In this document: in pieces, positions 24,536 through 31,022 of the stretch | How the letters are laid out: the number at the start of each line of letters is the position of its first letter | Numbering within the stretch: the stretch's first letter is position 1 | DNA from: a virus | Strand: one strand, 5' to 3' | Virus record (IMG/VR): IMGVR_UViG_3300011116_000589 | Coordinates: 1 to 41,517 of that record | Length of the DNA: 41,517 nucleotides | Made by a program: the position numbers and the translations under genes | Notes under the pieces: generated by a model | Database searches by the model: none | What the model was told of the DNA's origin: nothing | What the model saw: the letters and a program-made list of their open reading frames with translations, nothing else

Positions 24536-24616
24536 TTAGATGAAACACAAGGCGCACAATGCGCCCACGAATAGCCAGCACATAAGCGCGGCAATAGCCT
24601 CAATAATCTTTTCCAT
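24536..24616 (-). CDS. Tiny membrane peptide
   Basis: 26 aa on the minus strand, start CAT 24614-24616, stop TTA 24536-24538. An almost ideal ribosome site AAGGAGTCGAAC precedes it. After MEKIIEA the rest is hydrophobic (IAALMCWLFVGALCALCFI), a single membrane helix. It sits ten bases after the end of the large Cys-rich gene and before a terminator. Too short for ordinary gene calling, but the ribosome site is convincing. Confidence 0.55.
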   Translation of the reverse strand: MEKIIEAIAALMCWLFVGALCALCFI

Positions 24617-24626
24617 GTTCGACTCC

Positions 24627-25385
24627 TTAGGCCGCTTTGCGTTTGATATAGCTTGCACCATTCCCATGCGCGGGAATCGCAATGGATTTAGCTTTGACGC
24701 TATTGCCGCCGCATAGGCCGCACGAAAAGCACGTTGTTTTCGCGCCAGCCTCTTTAGATGCGGGACAAAGTATCTCTTTTCCCTTTACGATATCGCCCAC
24801 GGTATCAATAACCCTAAATGTGCGCTTTCCCGTTTCCCATGCGGCGCGGGCTTGTTCTTCGCTATCAGCCGAAACCATATATATCGCCGGATCGAAAGCG
24901 GATTGTGAAAGCCCGGATTGGTGGGAATAGGCCGTGTGGCCATTGGCGCGGGAAAGCAAAGCTTGCCATATGTGCGCGGGAACCGCCGCGCCATCCCCAT
25001 ATGTGCCAATGCGAATCATGCGGCCCGCGCCGATTTCCGCAATAGCATCGAAGCCCGAAACTGTAGGATAGAAACCACGCTGGAAAGCTTTCCAAACAAT
25101 AGTAGGGCCTTGGCCTAGTACTACATAGCAAGGCCGCTTTGCCGCTTGTTTCCCATTAGGGTTGGCAACGCCGCGCAAGGGGCAGTTTCCGCAAATCGAA
25201 TAATCTAGGCCAAGCGCACTGGCGCGGCGCGGATCTATATCGGAGCGCATGATATAGGTTTGCAGCATCGCGCCAGTCTTACGATTCCGCTTGCTAATGA
25301 CGGCTATCACCATAATGGGCGCGCCATCGATAAGGGATGGCCCCATGTAAATGATGCTAGATTGGGCTTTAGGCTTAGATTTCAT
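24627..25385 (-). CDS. Cys-rich conserved phage protein (DUF7227-like)
   Basis: 252 aa. Conserved features: SKRNRKTGAMLQTYIMR near the N-terminus, SICGNCPLRG, a CYVVLGQGP block, GFYP...IRIGTYGDGAAVP, and CFSCGLCGGNS near the C-terminus. The two C-x-x-C pairs could bind zinc or an Fe-S cluster. I associate this layout with DUF7227 of phages and mobile elements, where no function is known; this name should be checked. Ribosome site ATGGAGTCACGCT contains a GANTC site. The start faces the duplicated operator region 25415-25543. Confidence 0.6.
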   Translation of the reverse strand: MKSKPKAQSSIIYMGPSLIDGAPIMVIAVISKRNRKTGAMLQTYIMRSDIDPRRASALGLDYSICGNCPLRGVANPNGKQAAKRPCYVVLGQGPTIVWKAFQRGFYPTVSGFDAIAEIGAGRMIRIGTYGDGAAVPAHIWQALLSRANGHTAYSHQSGLSQSAFDPAIYMVSADSEEQARAAWETGKRTFRVIDTVGDIVKGKEILCPASKEAGAKTTCFSCGLCGGNSVKAKSIAIPAHGNGASYIKRKAA

Positions 25386-25414
25386 AGCGTGACTCCATGT
25401 TCTGTCGTGAGAAC

Positions 25415-25543
25415 GACTCCTTTTTATGCTGATTTGGCATGTTGAGTCAAGCTAAGTATACGTAACAAATATCCTGGCGATTATTAATAAATTTATTACA
25501 AAAATATTGGTGACTCTTTTGTGCCGAAATGGCATAACGAGTC
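25415..25543. promoter_or_regulatory. Divergent promoter region with duplicated GANTC-bounded operator
   Basis: Left element 25415-25448: GACTC, then ATGCTGATTTGGCAT, then GTT and GAGTC. Right element 25512-25543: GACTC, then GTGCCGAAATGGCAT, then AAC and GAGTC. Eleven of 15 core bases agree and both have dyad symmetry bounded by GANTC sites. Between them is AT-rich DNA with a perfect 14-base palindrome TAATAAATTTATTA (25485-25498). A minus-strand promoter TTGACT-16 bases-CATAAA overlaps the left element. The pair probably controls the genes starting at 25385 (minus) and 25572 (plus). Confidence 0.6.
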
Positions 25544-25571
25544 GTGTTCAACACAACACAAGGAATCAGAC

Positions 25572-26129
25572 ATGACCTATCATCTAGCGAAAAATGAAGT
25601 TCCCGCCTTTTTGCGCGGCGCGTATGAAGGAAACAAATTTCGCGCCGAACCTAGTACTAGCGTCACAATTCGGTCGGATGCTGGATTGTGGCAAGGCGGG
25701 AGTCGTGATTTCTTTTATGCCATCGATCTGCAAACGGGGCGCAAGGTAGCATTGCCCGGCCAAGACGGCGCGCCGTGGGATTCTAATCGCGAAACCCGCA
25801 CAATAGAATTGCGCCCCGGCTATGCCATTGTGGAATCTAGTATCTTTTGTGGAAAGCATATGGGGCTTGTCTTTTATGTTCATCCAGATGATATCGCCCG
25901 ACTTGTGCCCAACAATAGCGGCGCTGAATTGTGCGACGTTGAAAAGAGAGTCTTGCGGATTATCGCCGGTTACAAGGCCTTTGCGCGCAATGATGAATTT
26001 AGGCGCGCTGGAATCGAACTAGGCGAGGCTGAGGCTATCAAAGCCCGGCTCATTTCCCTTGGATTGTTGAACAAGGCCGGGGCGATAACCGTTAAGGGGC
26101 GCAATGCTTGTGAGGGAGTCCGGCTATGA
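25572..26129 (+). CDS. Hypothetical protein, first gene of a rightward operon
   Basis: 185 aa from ATG 25572, with CAAGGAATC upstream; the longer reading from 25521 includes promoter DNA. The first ~125 residues look beta-rich (TSVTIRSDAGLWQGGSRDFFYAIDL in parts, PGYAIVESSIF, MGLVFYVHPDDIARLVP), the C-terminal 60 are helical with a winged-helix-like pattern (EAIKARLISLGLLNKAGAITVKGR). The end could be a small DNA-binding domain. I do not recognise the family. Confidence 0.6.
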   Translation: MTYHLAKNEVPAFLRGAYEGNKFRAEPSTSVTIRSDAGLWQGGSRDFFYAIDLQTGRKVALPGQDGAPWDSNRETRTIELRPGYAIVESSIFCGKHMGLVFYVHPDDIARLVPNNSGAELCDVEKRVLRIIAGYKAFARNDEFRRAGIELGEAEAIKARLISLGLLNKAGAITVKGRNACEGVRL

Positions 26130-26293
26130 TCAAGACTCGTAAAATCGGCGGGATGCGCTTTATCTGGATTGGCCGCCTTGTCATTAGCTATTGCGTGACA
26201 AAGCCTAAAAGCCCCAAAGCGCAGGAAATCAAAGCGCTCAAAAAGCAAATAAGCAAAGCTAAAGCTAATCTTAAATTAGGAGTCGTGCTATGA
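26126..26293 (+). CDS. Tiny basic protein with one hydrophobic segment
   Basis: 55 aa, ATGA overlaps at both ends (26126-26129, 26290-26293) and a GGGAGTCC ribosome site. FIWIGRLVISYCV near residues 12-24 is hydrophobic; the rest is Lys-rich (KALKKQISKAKANLKLG). It may be membrane-bound with a basic cytoplasmic tail or simply a small basic protein. Unknown function. Confidence 0.55.
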   Translation: MIKTRKIGGMRFIWIGRLVISYCVTKPKSPKAQEIKALKKQISKAKANLKLGVVL

Positions 26294-26535
26294 AATACAA
26301 TGGCCATAAAAATTGGAATCATTGGAATGTGAGCTTGTGGCTCAATAATGACGAGAATTTATATCGCGCAATGCTTTCATGGATTCGCGGCGCGGGAAAC
26401 AAGCGGAGAGCCGCTAAAGCTTTCCACTATGCTCTCACAAGCGGAAATTATGGGAAGCCTATTCTAAAGACGCCAGATGGCGCGCCTTATAGTGTGTCGT
26501 CTATTCGCGCGGCAATGAATGGGATAGAAGCTTAA
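26290..26535 (+). CDS. DUF7249-like small phage protein
   Basis: 81 aa. The start KYNGHKNWNHWNVSLWLNNDENLYR is the hallmark of a frequent small phage family (YNG-x-x-N-W-x-x-W-x-V-x-L-W-x-x-N-[DE]-E), annotated in some databases as DUF7249. The remainder is helical with a short TPDGAPYSVSSIRAAM end. Role unknown. ATGA coupling to the previous gene and TAGGAGTCGTGCT as ribosome site. Confidence 0.65.
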   Translation: MKYNGHKNWNHWNVSLWLNNDENLYRAMLSWIRGAGNKRRAAKAFHYALTSGNYGKPILKTPDGAPYSVSSIRAAMNGIEA

Positions 26536-26563
26536 CAATACAATAACCCGCGCCAATGAATCA

Positions 26564-26598
26564 GGCTGGAGTCTTAGGACTCCGGCCTATTTCGTTTT
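26564..26598 (+). terminator. Rho-independent terminator
   Basis: GGC-T-GGAGTC, loop TTAG, GACTCC-G-GCC (26564-26587) forms a 10-bp stem with a T/G wobble, followed by TATTTCGTTTT. It closes the operon 25572-26535. The stem itself contains two GANTC sites. The 26599-26775 stretch after it holds no gene; a promoter for the packaging genes is expected there but I cannot fix one. Confidence 0.8.
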
Positions 26599-26775
26599 GA
26601 CGGTCGGAGTCGTTTCTTGTGCGTTGTCAATAGGTTATTTCATCAAGCTTGGCCGTGTAACGTTTAGCCTGGCAATTGTTAATAGAATTGTTAGCGTCTG
26701 GAATGGCTCGCCGGGCTTGTGGTATGGTTTCGCCAAGCGCTCAATTGTTGGCGCGGGAACACGGGGAAATCCACA

Positions 26776-27396
26776 ATGGCCGGGGAAGCAAAGCGGCAAT
26801 CTAAAGAGGAAAAGGCCGAGGCTCGCAAAGCCCGAAATGAAGCGCAGGCAATAGAGGAGCGCACCATATGGGCGCAAATAGAGAAGGAGGCAAATCTAGC
26901 CGCTATCACTCAAAAGCCCCGGATATCCTATAGCGAAGATCTGGCGAATGAGATGATCATTCGAATGAGCGCAGGACAATCTTTGAACAGCATATGCAAG
27001 CTCGAACATATGCCACATATCAGCACGGTGTTTGATTGGATTGAAAAAGACCCCTCTTTTGCCGAGAAATACGGGCGCGCGCGCGAGCTTGCGGCTCATT
27101 CTCTATTTGATTCAATGATTTGCATAGCAGACGACGAGTCAAAGGATCTGCTAGCGGATGGGAGCGCCAATAACGCGGCTATCGCCAGAGCACGGTTGCG
27201 GATCGAAACCCGCGCCAGGGTGGCGGGGAAACTCGCGCCTAAGGTTTATGGCGAGCGGATAGAGCAGTTGGCGCAGACTGTAAACGTGACAAACAATAAC
27301 TTAACTATTGACGCCGCATCTCTTGGCGCAGATCAGCGAGCCGCATTGCGCGCCATGCTCACGCAAGCGAAGGAGGGCAAGGTCATCGATGGCTAA
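26776..27396 (+). CDS. terS: Terminase small subunit (Sf6 gp1-like)
   Basis: 206 aa from ATG 26776, with GGGGAAAT upstream; an earlier in-frame ATG at 26719 has no site. A basic coiled N-terminus (KEEKAEARKARNEAQAI) leads into the terminase core: YSEDLANEMIIRMSAGQSLNSICK, HISTVFDWIEKDPSFAEKYGRAREL in parts, the Sf6-type winged HTH and oligomerisation helices. The C-terminal part (NVTNNNLTIDAASLGADQRAALRAML) likely contacts the large subunit. It recognises the pac or cos site; candidate DNA repeats lie just downstream. The large subunit is 1.6 kb away, an unusual gap. Confidence 0.85.
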   Translation: MAGEAKRQSKEEKAEARKARNEAQAIEERTIWAQIEKEANLAAITQKPRISYSEDLANEMIIRMSAGQSLNSICKLEHMPHISTVFDWIEKDPSFAEKYGRARELAAHSLFDSMICIADDESKDLLADGSANNAAIARARLRIETRARVAGKLAPKVYGERIEQLAQTVNVTNNNLTIDAASLGADQRAALRAMLTQAKEGKVIDG

Positions 27397-27519
27397 GGTA
27401 CCCCGACAGGCACCCACCCCAAGCCGCTGTCCAGAAGAGGCCGGGGGGTCTTAGGTACCAAATTCCCTCCGCGTTAACCGCCACCATATACCCACCCCCA
27501 TCAATATGCCACTCCAGCA

Positions 27520-27535
27520 TGTTTCACGTGAAACA
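27520..27535. promoter_or_regulatory. parS: parS-like ParB binding site 1
   Basis: Exact TGTTTCACGTGAAACA, the consensus of chromosomal parS sites loaded by ParB clamps. A strong hairpin begins directly after it. Confidence 0.75.
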
Positions 27536-27563
27536 CAGGGGTGGGGGCACCCCCCCCGCCCTG
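27536..27563. repeat. G/C-rich inverted repeat
   Basis: CAGGGGTGGGGG (27536-27547) and CCCCCCGCCCTG (27552-27563) pair at 10 of 12 positions. It adjoins parS-like site 1 and could be a packaging or transcription-stop structure. Confidence 0.5.
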
Positions 27564-27672
27564 TAGGTACCCGCTCTCTATACAGTGCGGCATGGCGCGC
27601 TACCCCTGCATAGGGCATAGGTATACCCCCGGTACTGCCCCCCGGTGTTAGGTACCATCTATGTAGGTGAGA

Positions 27673-27688
27673 TGTTTCACGTGAAACA
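27673..27688. promoter_or_regulatory. parS: parS-like ParB binding site 2
   Basis: Exact TGTTTCACGTGAAACA, immediately extended on the right by CGTG, so that a second CACGTG (27686-27691) overlaps its end. Confidence 0.75.
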
Positions 27689-27957
27689 CGTGATCTTGGC
27701 TGTCCGCGCCAAGTGTTAGGCCCCGTTAGCTGTTGGCCTAACTTTGGTGGGGAGCCAGTGGCGGTCAAAGCCAGTGGCCCCCCGATGCCAAAGAGGGAGC
27801 TGCCAAGCGTCTCTTCAGCAAAACCAATATAACCCATTGGCGGGGGTGTTGGAAGTTAAATGATGGGCTGGGTGGGCTTCCAGCATCTTGATCGCCTGGT
27901 GCGCGCCCAGGGTCTCACCGGCCATCCCGGCCATCAATCTGGTTTTACCACATCCGA

Positions 27958-27973
27958 TGTTTCACGTGAAACA
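27958..27973. promoter_or_regulatory. parS: parS-like ParB binding site 3
   Basis: Exact TGTTTCACGTGAAACA; with its flanks an 18-bp perfect palindrome (A before, T after). It directly touches the stop codon of the Tat-signal gene (27974). Confidence 0.75.
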
Positions 27974-28420
27974 TCACACTCCTTTTAGAAACACATGTTG
28001 CGGCACGTATATATTTCTTTTGCGTTCCTTTTCCCAATCTTTCAGAGCGCTAAACTCAGCCACATTGGTAAATCCTGTAGTTTCATCAACAATAGCTTTG
28101 CGTTGGGCGGCAAACCAATCCCGTGTTAGATTGGGTCGTTCAGTCCAGTGGTTAGAATGGCCCGTAAGCGGAGGCATAGGTTTGGAGTAAACAACTTCCG
28201 TGATCTCGCGAAATTTGCCAATGCCGCTACTGTCAAACTTGGCAAACCGCAAAGCCTCATTGGGCGTCCAAACCGTATGCTCTACAACTTCCAAATCCCA
28301 GCCCACGCCCCACACTGTAGCATATGGCTTGACAATAGACCGAACTGGCATGAGCTTGTCAGCAGCAATAATCGCTGGGGCGGCAATTAACCCGCTAAGG
28401 ACAAATCTACGTGTCGGCAT
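27974..28420 (-). CDS. Tat-signal exported protein of unknown function
   Basis: 148 aa, GGGAGAAAGCA before the ATG. The N-terminus TRRFVLSGLIAAPAIIAA carries a twin-arginine signal (R-R-x-F-[VL]) with a hydrophobic stretch and Ala-rich cleavage area, so export in folded form is likely. Similar Tat-signal proteins ending their signal with LMPVRS are found in phages and prophages of Alphaproteobacteria. The mature part is mixed (YATVWGVGWDLEVVEHTVWTP) with a Lys/Arg-rich end. It is transcribed against the packaging genes and is flanked exactly by two parS-like sites, so it looks like an added cassette (moron-like). Confidence 0.65.
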   Translation of the reverse strand: MPTRRFVLSGLIAAPAIIAADKLMPVRSIVKPYATVWGVGWDLEVVEHTVWTPNEALRFAKFDSSGIGKFREITEVVYSKPMPPLTGHSNHWTERPNLTRDWFAAQRKAIVDETTGFTNVAEFSALKDWEKERKRNIYVPQHVFLKGV

Positions 28421-28436
28421 TGCTTTCTCCCTTTAG

Positions 28437-28452
28437 TGTTTCACGTGAAACA
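28437..28452. promoter_or_regulatory. parS: parS-like ParB binding site 4
   Basis: Exact TGTTTCACGTGAAACA, 16 bases before the start codon of the Tat-signal gene on the minus strand, so it lies in its promoter or leader. Confidence 0.75.
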
Positions 28453-28532
28453 TTAGCCGCTATGGAGCCATCCCCAATACCCGCTGACATGTTGGCACGG
28501 CTAGACCAACCGGGCGTTTCTTAGATAGCTAA

Positions 28533-28778
28533 CTATTCCCCGCAAAGATTGTAGTCAGCAATGGTTTTGCCATTGTAATTCATCACATATACTAGACCAA
28601 AGTCTAATGTGTGGGTTAACCGACCGCCATTAACTAAAGGCCCGGTGGTGTAATGGAGCACCCGCTTTAACGGTTTGTCTGTGCCCCACACATCTTCAGA
28701 GTTGTCTGTGTACCAAACGCCTTCTGCTTCAATAAGCTGTTCAGTGTTGTTTTTGTCGATGTGCTTGATAGTGAACAT
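28533..28778 (-). CDS. Small hypothetical protein
   Basis: 81 aa. Beta-rich with many aromatic residues: FTIKHIDKNNTEQLIEAEGVWYTDN in two parts, LHYTTGPLVNGGRLTHTLDFGLVYVMNYNG. A gene starting after CTAGGAGAGCAGC. No family recognised. It lies on the minus strand between the two terminase genes with the Tat-signal gene downstream. Confidence 0.55.
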   Translation of the reverse strand: MFTIKHIDKNNTEQLIEAEGVWYTDNSEDVWGTDKPLKRVLHYTTGPLVNGGRLTHTLDFGLVYVMNYNGKTIADYNLCGE

Positions 28779-28800
28779 GCTGCTCTCCTAGTGCTGCTAT

Positions 28801-28815
28801 GACGGAAGATCCGTC
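28801..28815. promoter_or_regulatory. Short perfect inverted repeat between divergent genes
   Basis: GACGGA-AGA-TCCGTC lies 23 bases upstream of the minus-strand gene (28778) and about 60 bases upstream of the plus-strand gene (28877). Operator for either is possible; the neighbouring AT-rich DNA (28816-28860) would hold promoters. Confidence 0.4.
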
Positions 28816-28876
28816 CAAATCACTATAGCAAAATAATCAACCATCAGCTATATTTTATTTGAACAGGGGGCTGCTC

Positions 28877-29041
28877 ATGCGCAAAAAAAATATCTCCAAA
28901 CGCCGTTGGAAAGCGCGTCTTCTCATAGGCAAATGGATCCCAGGCATGGTGGTCTATCATTACGGCTTTGACCGCATATATAGTGAATCACTGGTCCAGC
29001 ACCCTGAAATGGACTTCTACAGGATCGCGCCAATCCTATGA
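28877..29041 (+). CDS. Small basic protein preceding the large terminase
   Basis: 54 aa from ATG 28877, with GGGGG upstream; TTG 28859 is an unlikely alternative. Strongly basic N-terminus (RKKNISKRRWKARLL) then GKWIPGMVVYHYGFDRIYSES. ATGA overlap with the terminase gene. The basic part could contact DNA or RNA; function unknown. Confidence 0.55.
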   Translation: MRKKNISKRRWKARLLIGKWIPGMVVYHYGFDRIYSESLVQHPEMDFYRIAPIL

Positions 29042-30762
29042 CAACACTTAACTTTGACGGCCAGCAAATTGATATTGAACGCCAGCTTATGGAGCTGGAC
29101 CGTGCAGACTGTGAAGAGAGCCTTTACGAGTTTCTTAAGCACTCTTGGAAATACATTGACGCTTCGCCGTTTACAGAGGGTTGGCCCATTGAAGCTATAG
29201 CGGAGCATTTGCAAGCCGTAGTCGATGGCGAAATTCGCCGCCTTATCATCAACATCCCGCCCCGCATGGGTAAATCATCCGTCACCTCTTGCGCGTTCCC
29301 AGCTTGGACTTGGGCGCAATCACGCATTAGCCCAACCTCTGGCGCGGGTGTCCAATTCCTGCATGCATCATATGCTCAACAGTTGTCCCTGCGTGATTCG
29401 GTCAAATGCCGCCGCCTCATTGAAAGCCCATGGTATCGTGCGCTTTGGGGAGACAGATTTAAATTAACCTCTGACCAAAACACCAAGGGAAGATTTGACA
29501 ATGACAAGAACGGGTCACGGCTCTCCACATCGGTGGGATCAGCTCTTACGGGTGAAGGCGGCTCTATTATCGTTGTCGATGACCCGAATGCGGCCCAAGA
29601 AGCCTTCTCCGAGGCTACCATTGCATCAACCATCGAATGGTGGGACGGCGCGCTCTCAACCCGCCTCAATGACCCAAAGACCGGTGCGTTTGTGGTCATC
29701 CAGCAGAGGCTGTCTGAAGAAGATTTGACCGGCCACATCATGTCCAAAGACGAAGGCGAGTGGACCCACCTCTGCTTGCCCATGCGCTACGAATGGCAGA
29801 GGCATTCCGTCACCTCCATTGGGTGGAATGACCCTCGTGGCTGTGATGAAGACGGGGAGCCCCTTGTTGAGGTGGACGAAGAGGGCAACCGGATCCCAGT
29901 CAGCGTTGATGCTCAGATCGAGCTTGATGAGGTCCGCGAAGGCGAACTTCTCTGGCCAGAGCGTTTTGGCGAGACTGAAGTCACAATCCTTGAAAAGCAG
30001 CTTGGCCCTTGGTCCGCAGCCGGTCAGCTCCAGCAGCGCCCGGAGCCAAAAGGTGGCGGCATTATCAAGCGCGAGTGGTGGCAACCGTGGGAATCAGCCA
30101 ATTTCCCCAATATGGATCTCATCATAGCCACCCTAGACACCGCATATACGGCCAAGACCGAGAATGACCCGTCAGCCATGACCGTCTGGGGCGTCTTTAC
30201 CAGTGATGTTTCCGTCCAGGCGCCCAGCCACGCAGGCAACCGCCACGGCGAACGCATGACTTATTCTAGGCAGTATACTGAGACCGCGCCAAGGGTCATG
30301 CTCATGTATGCTTGGCAAGGCCGCTACGAGTTGCACGATCTGGTTTTGAAGGTCTCGGACACATGCCGCCGCATGAAAGTGGACACGCTCCTCATCGAGA
30401 ACAAAGCCGCAGGGCATTCTGTCGCCCAAGAAATCCGTCGAATGTACGGTTTTGAGAAGTTCGGGGTGCATATGTTCGACCCCAAGTCCCAAGACAAGCT
30501 GGCGCGGCTGTACTCGGTTCAGCACTTGTTCGCTGAAGGTCTAGTTTATGCCCCGCTCCGGCAGTGGGCAGAGATGGTCATCACTCAAGTAGGCCAGTTC
30601 CCCAAGGGGAAACACGACGATTTGGTTGATACAGTAAGCATGGCCATGAGACATTTGCGCGAAACAGGCGCTATCATGCGCGGGGACGAGTACCGGGCTG
30701 AGCTGAACGACAGCTTGGAGTTCAAGGGCAACAATCAATTTCAGCCGCTCTATCCAGTTTAG
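29038..30762 (+). CDS. terL: Terminase large subunit
   Basis: 574 aa. ATPase: Walker A IPPRMGKS at 73-80, Walker B IIVVDDP at 177-183. Nuclease domain: D367 (LDTAY), E454 (IENKAAG) and KHDDLVD at 525-531, the three acidic clusters of the RNase H-like packaging nuclease. It drives DNA into the capsid through the portal and cuts the concatemer. The length is a little above the usual 450-550 aa because of an acidic insertion near 265-305. ATGA-coupled to the gene before it. Confidence 0.95.
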   Translation: MTTLNFDGQQIDIERQLMELDRADCEESLYEFLKHSWKYIDASPFTEGWPIEAIAEHLQAVVDGEIRRLIINIPPRMGKSSVTSCAFPAWTWAQSRISPTSGAGVQFLHASYAQQLSLRDSVKCRRLIESPWYRALWGDRFKLTSDQNTKGRFDNDKNGSRLSTSVGSALTGEGGSIIVVDDPNAAQEAFSEATIASTIEWWDGALSTRLNDPKTGAFVVIQQRLSEEDLTGHIMSKDEGEWTHLCLPMRYEWQRHSVTSIGWNDPRGCDEDGEPLVEVDEEGNRIPVSVDAQIELDEVREGELLWPERFGETEVTILEKQLGPWSAAGQLQQRPEPKGGGIIKREWWQPWESANFPNMDLIIATLDTAYTAKTENDPSAMTVWGVFTSDVSVQAPSHAGNRHGERMTYSRQYTETAPRVMLMYAWQGRYELHDLVLKVSDTCRRMKVDTLLIENKAAGHSVAQEIRRMYGFEKFGVHMFDPKSQDKLARLYSVQHLFAEGLVYAPLRQWAEMVITQVGQFPKGKHDDLVDTVSMAMRHLRETGAIMRGDEYRAELNDSLEFKGNNQFQPLYPV

Positions 30763-30804
30763 CCAAAATCCTGTAAAGTTCTGGGCATTCAGCAGGAAAA
30801 ACGC

Positions 30805-31017
30805 ATGTCCCAGGTACTTGCCAGCGCTATTGTCGATGTCATAACGCCCAATACGCCAGTCCGCATTGGCAACTTCAGGGTCGAGGTCTGGGGCCAAGCG
30901 CCCTATGACTATGTGCGACACTATGAAATCATGGCGCAATCCGATACTATTGCAGCTCAAGAAGGTATTCGGCGCTTCGTCGCAGAGATGGAAGCCCTTG
31001 GCCTTAAAGAGGAATAA
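30805..31017 (+). CDS. Small protein between terminase and portal genes
   Basis: 70 aa with AGGAAAAACGC upstream. Sequence SQVLASAIVDVITPNTPVRIGNFRVEVW then a helical end (IAAQEGIRRFVAEMEALGL). Small genes in this position are common in phages with P22-type portals; role unknown. Only five bases before the portal start. Confidence 0.6.
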   Translation: MSQVLASAIVDVITPNTPVRIGNFRVEVWGQAPYDYVRHYEIMAQSDTIAAQEGIRRFVAEMEALGLKEE

Positions 31018-31022
31018 CTTCC

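Larger units (their letters stand above)
27397..27957. other. 561-bp non-coding region with parS sites, GGTACC palindromes and a G/C hairpin
   Basis: No credible gene is seen. The minus-strand frame 27451-27837 lacks a ribosome site and translates the parS palindromes as repeated VSRET, so it is rejected. The region holds two exact parS-like 16-mers (27520, 27673), four GGTACC palindromes (27397, 27454, 27566, 27651), one GGTATACC (27620), and the hairpin at 27536-27563. Composition is strongly C/G-skewed in its first half. Position next to the small terminase gene makes it a good place for a packaging site, a centromere-like site, or both. Confidence 0.6.

Noticed and set aside
27451-27837. 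128-codon open frame on the minus strand in the terS-terL gap
   Set aside because: No ribosome site, low-complexity Pro/Gly/Arg product, and repeated VSRET segments that merely translate the parS palindromes.
27888-28190. Plus-strand frame including MFHVKH
   Set aside because: MFHVKH is simply the parS palindrome read in one frame; the frame runs opposite to the supported Tat-signal gene and has no ribosome site.
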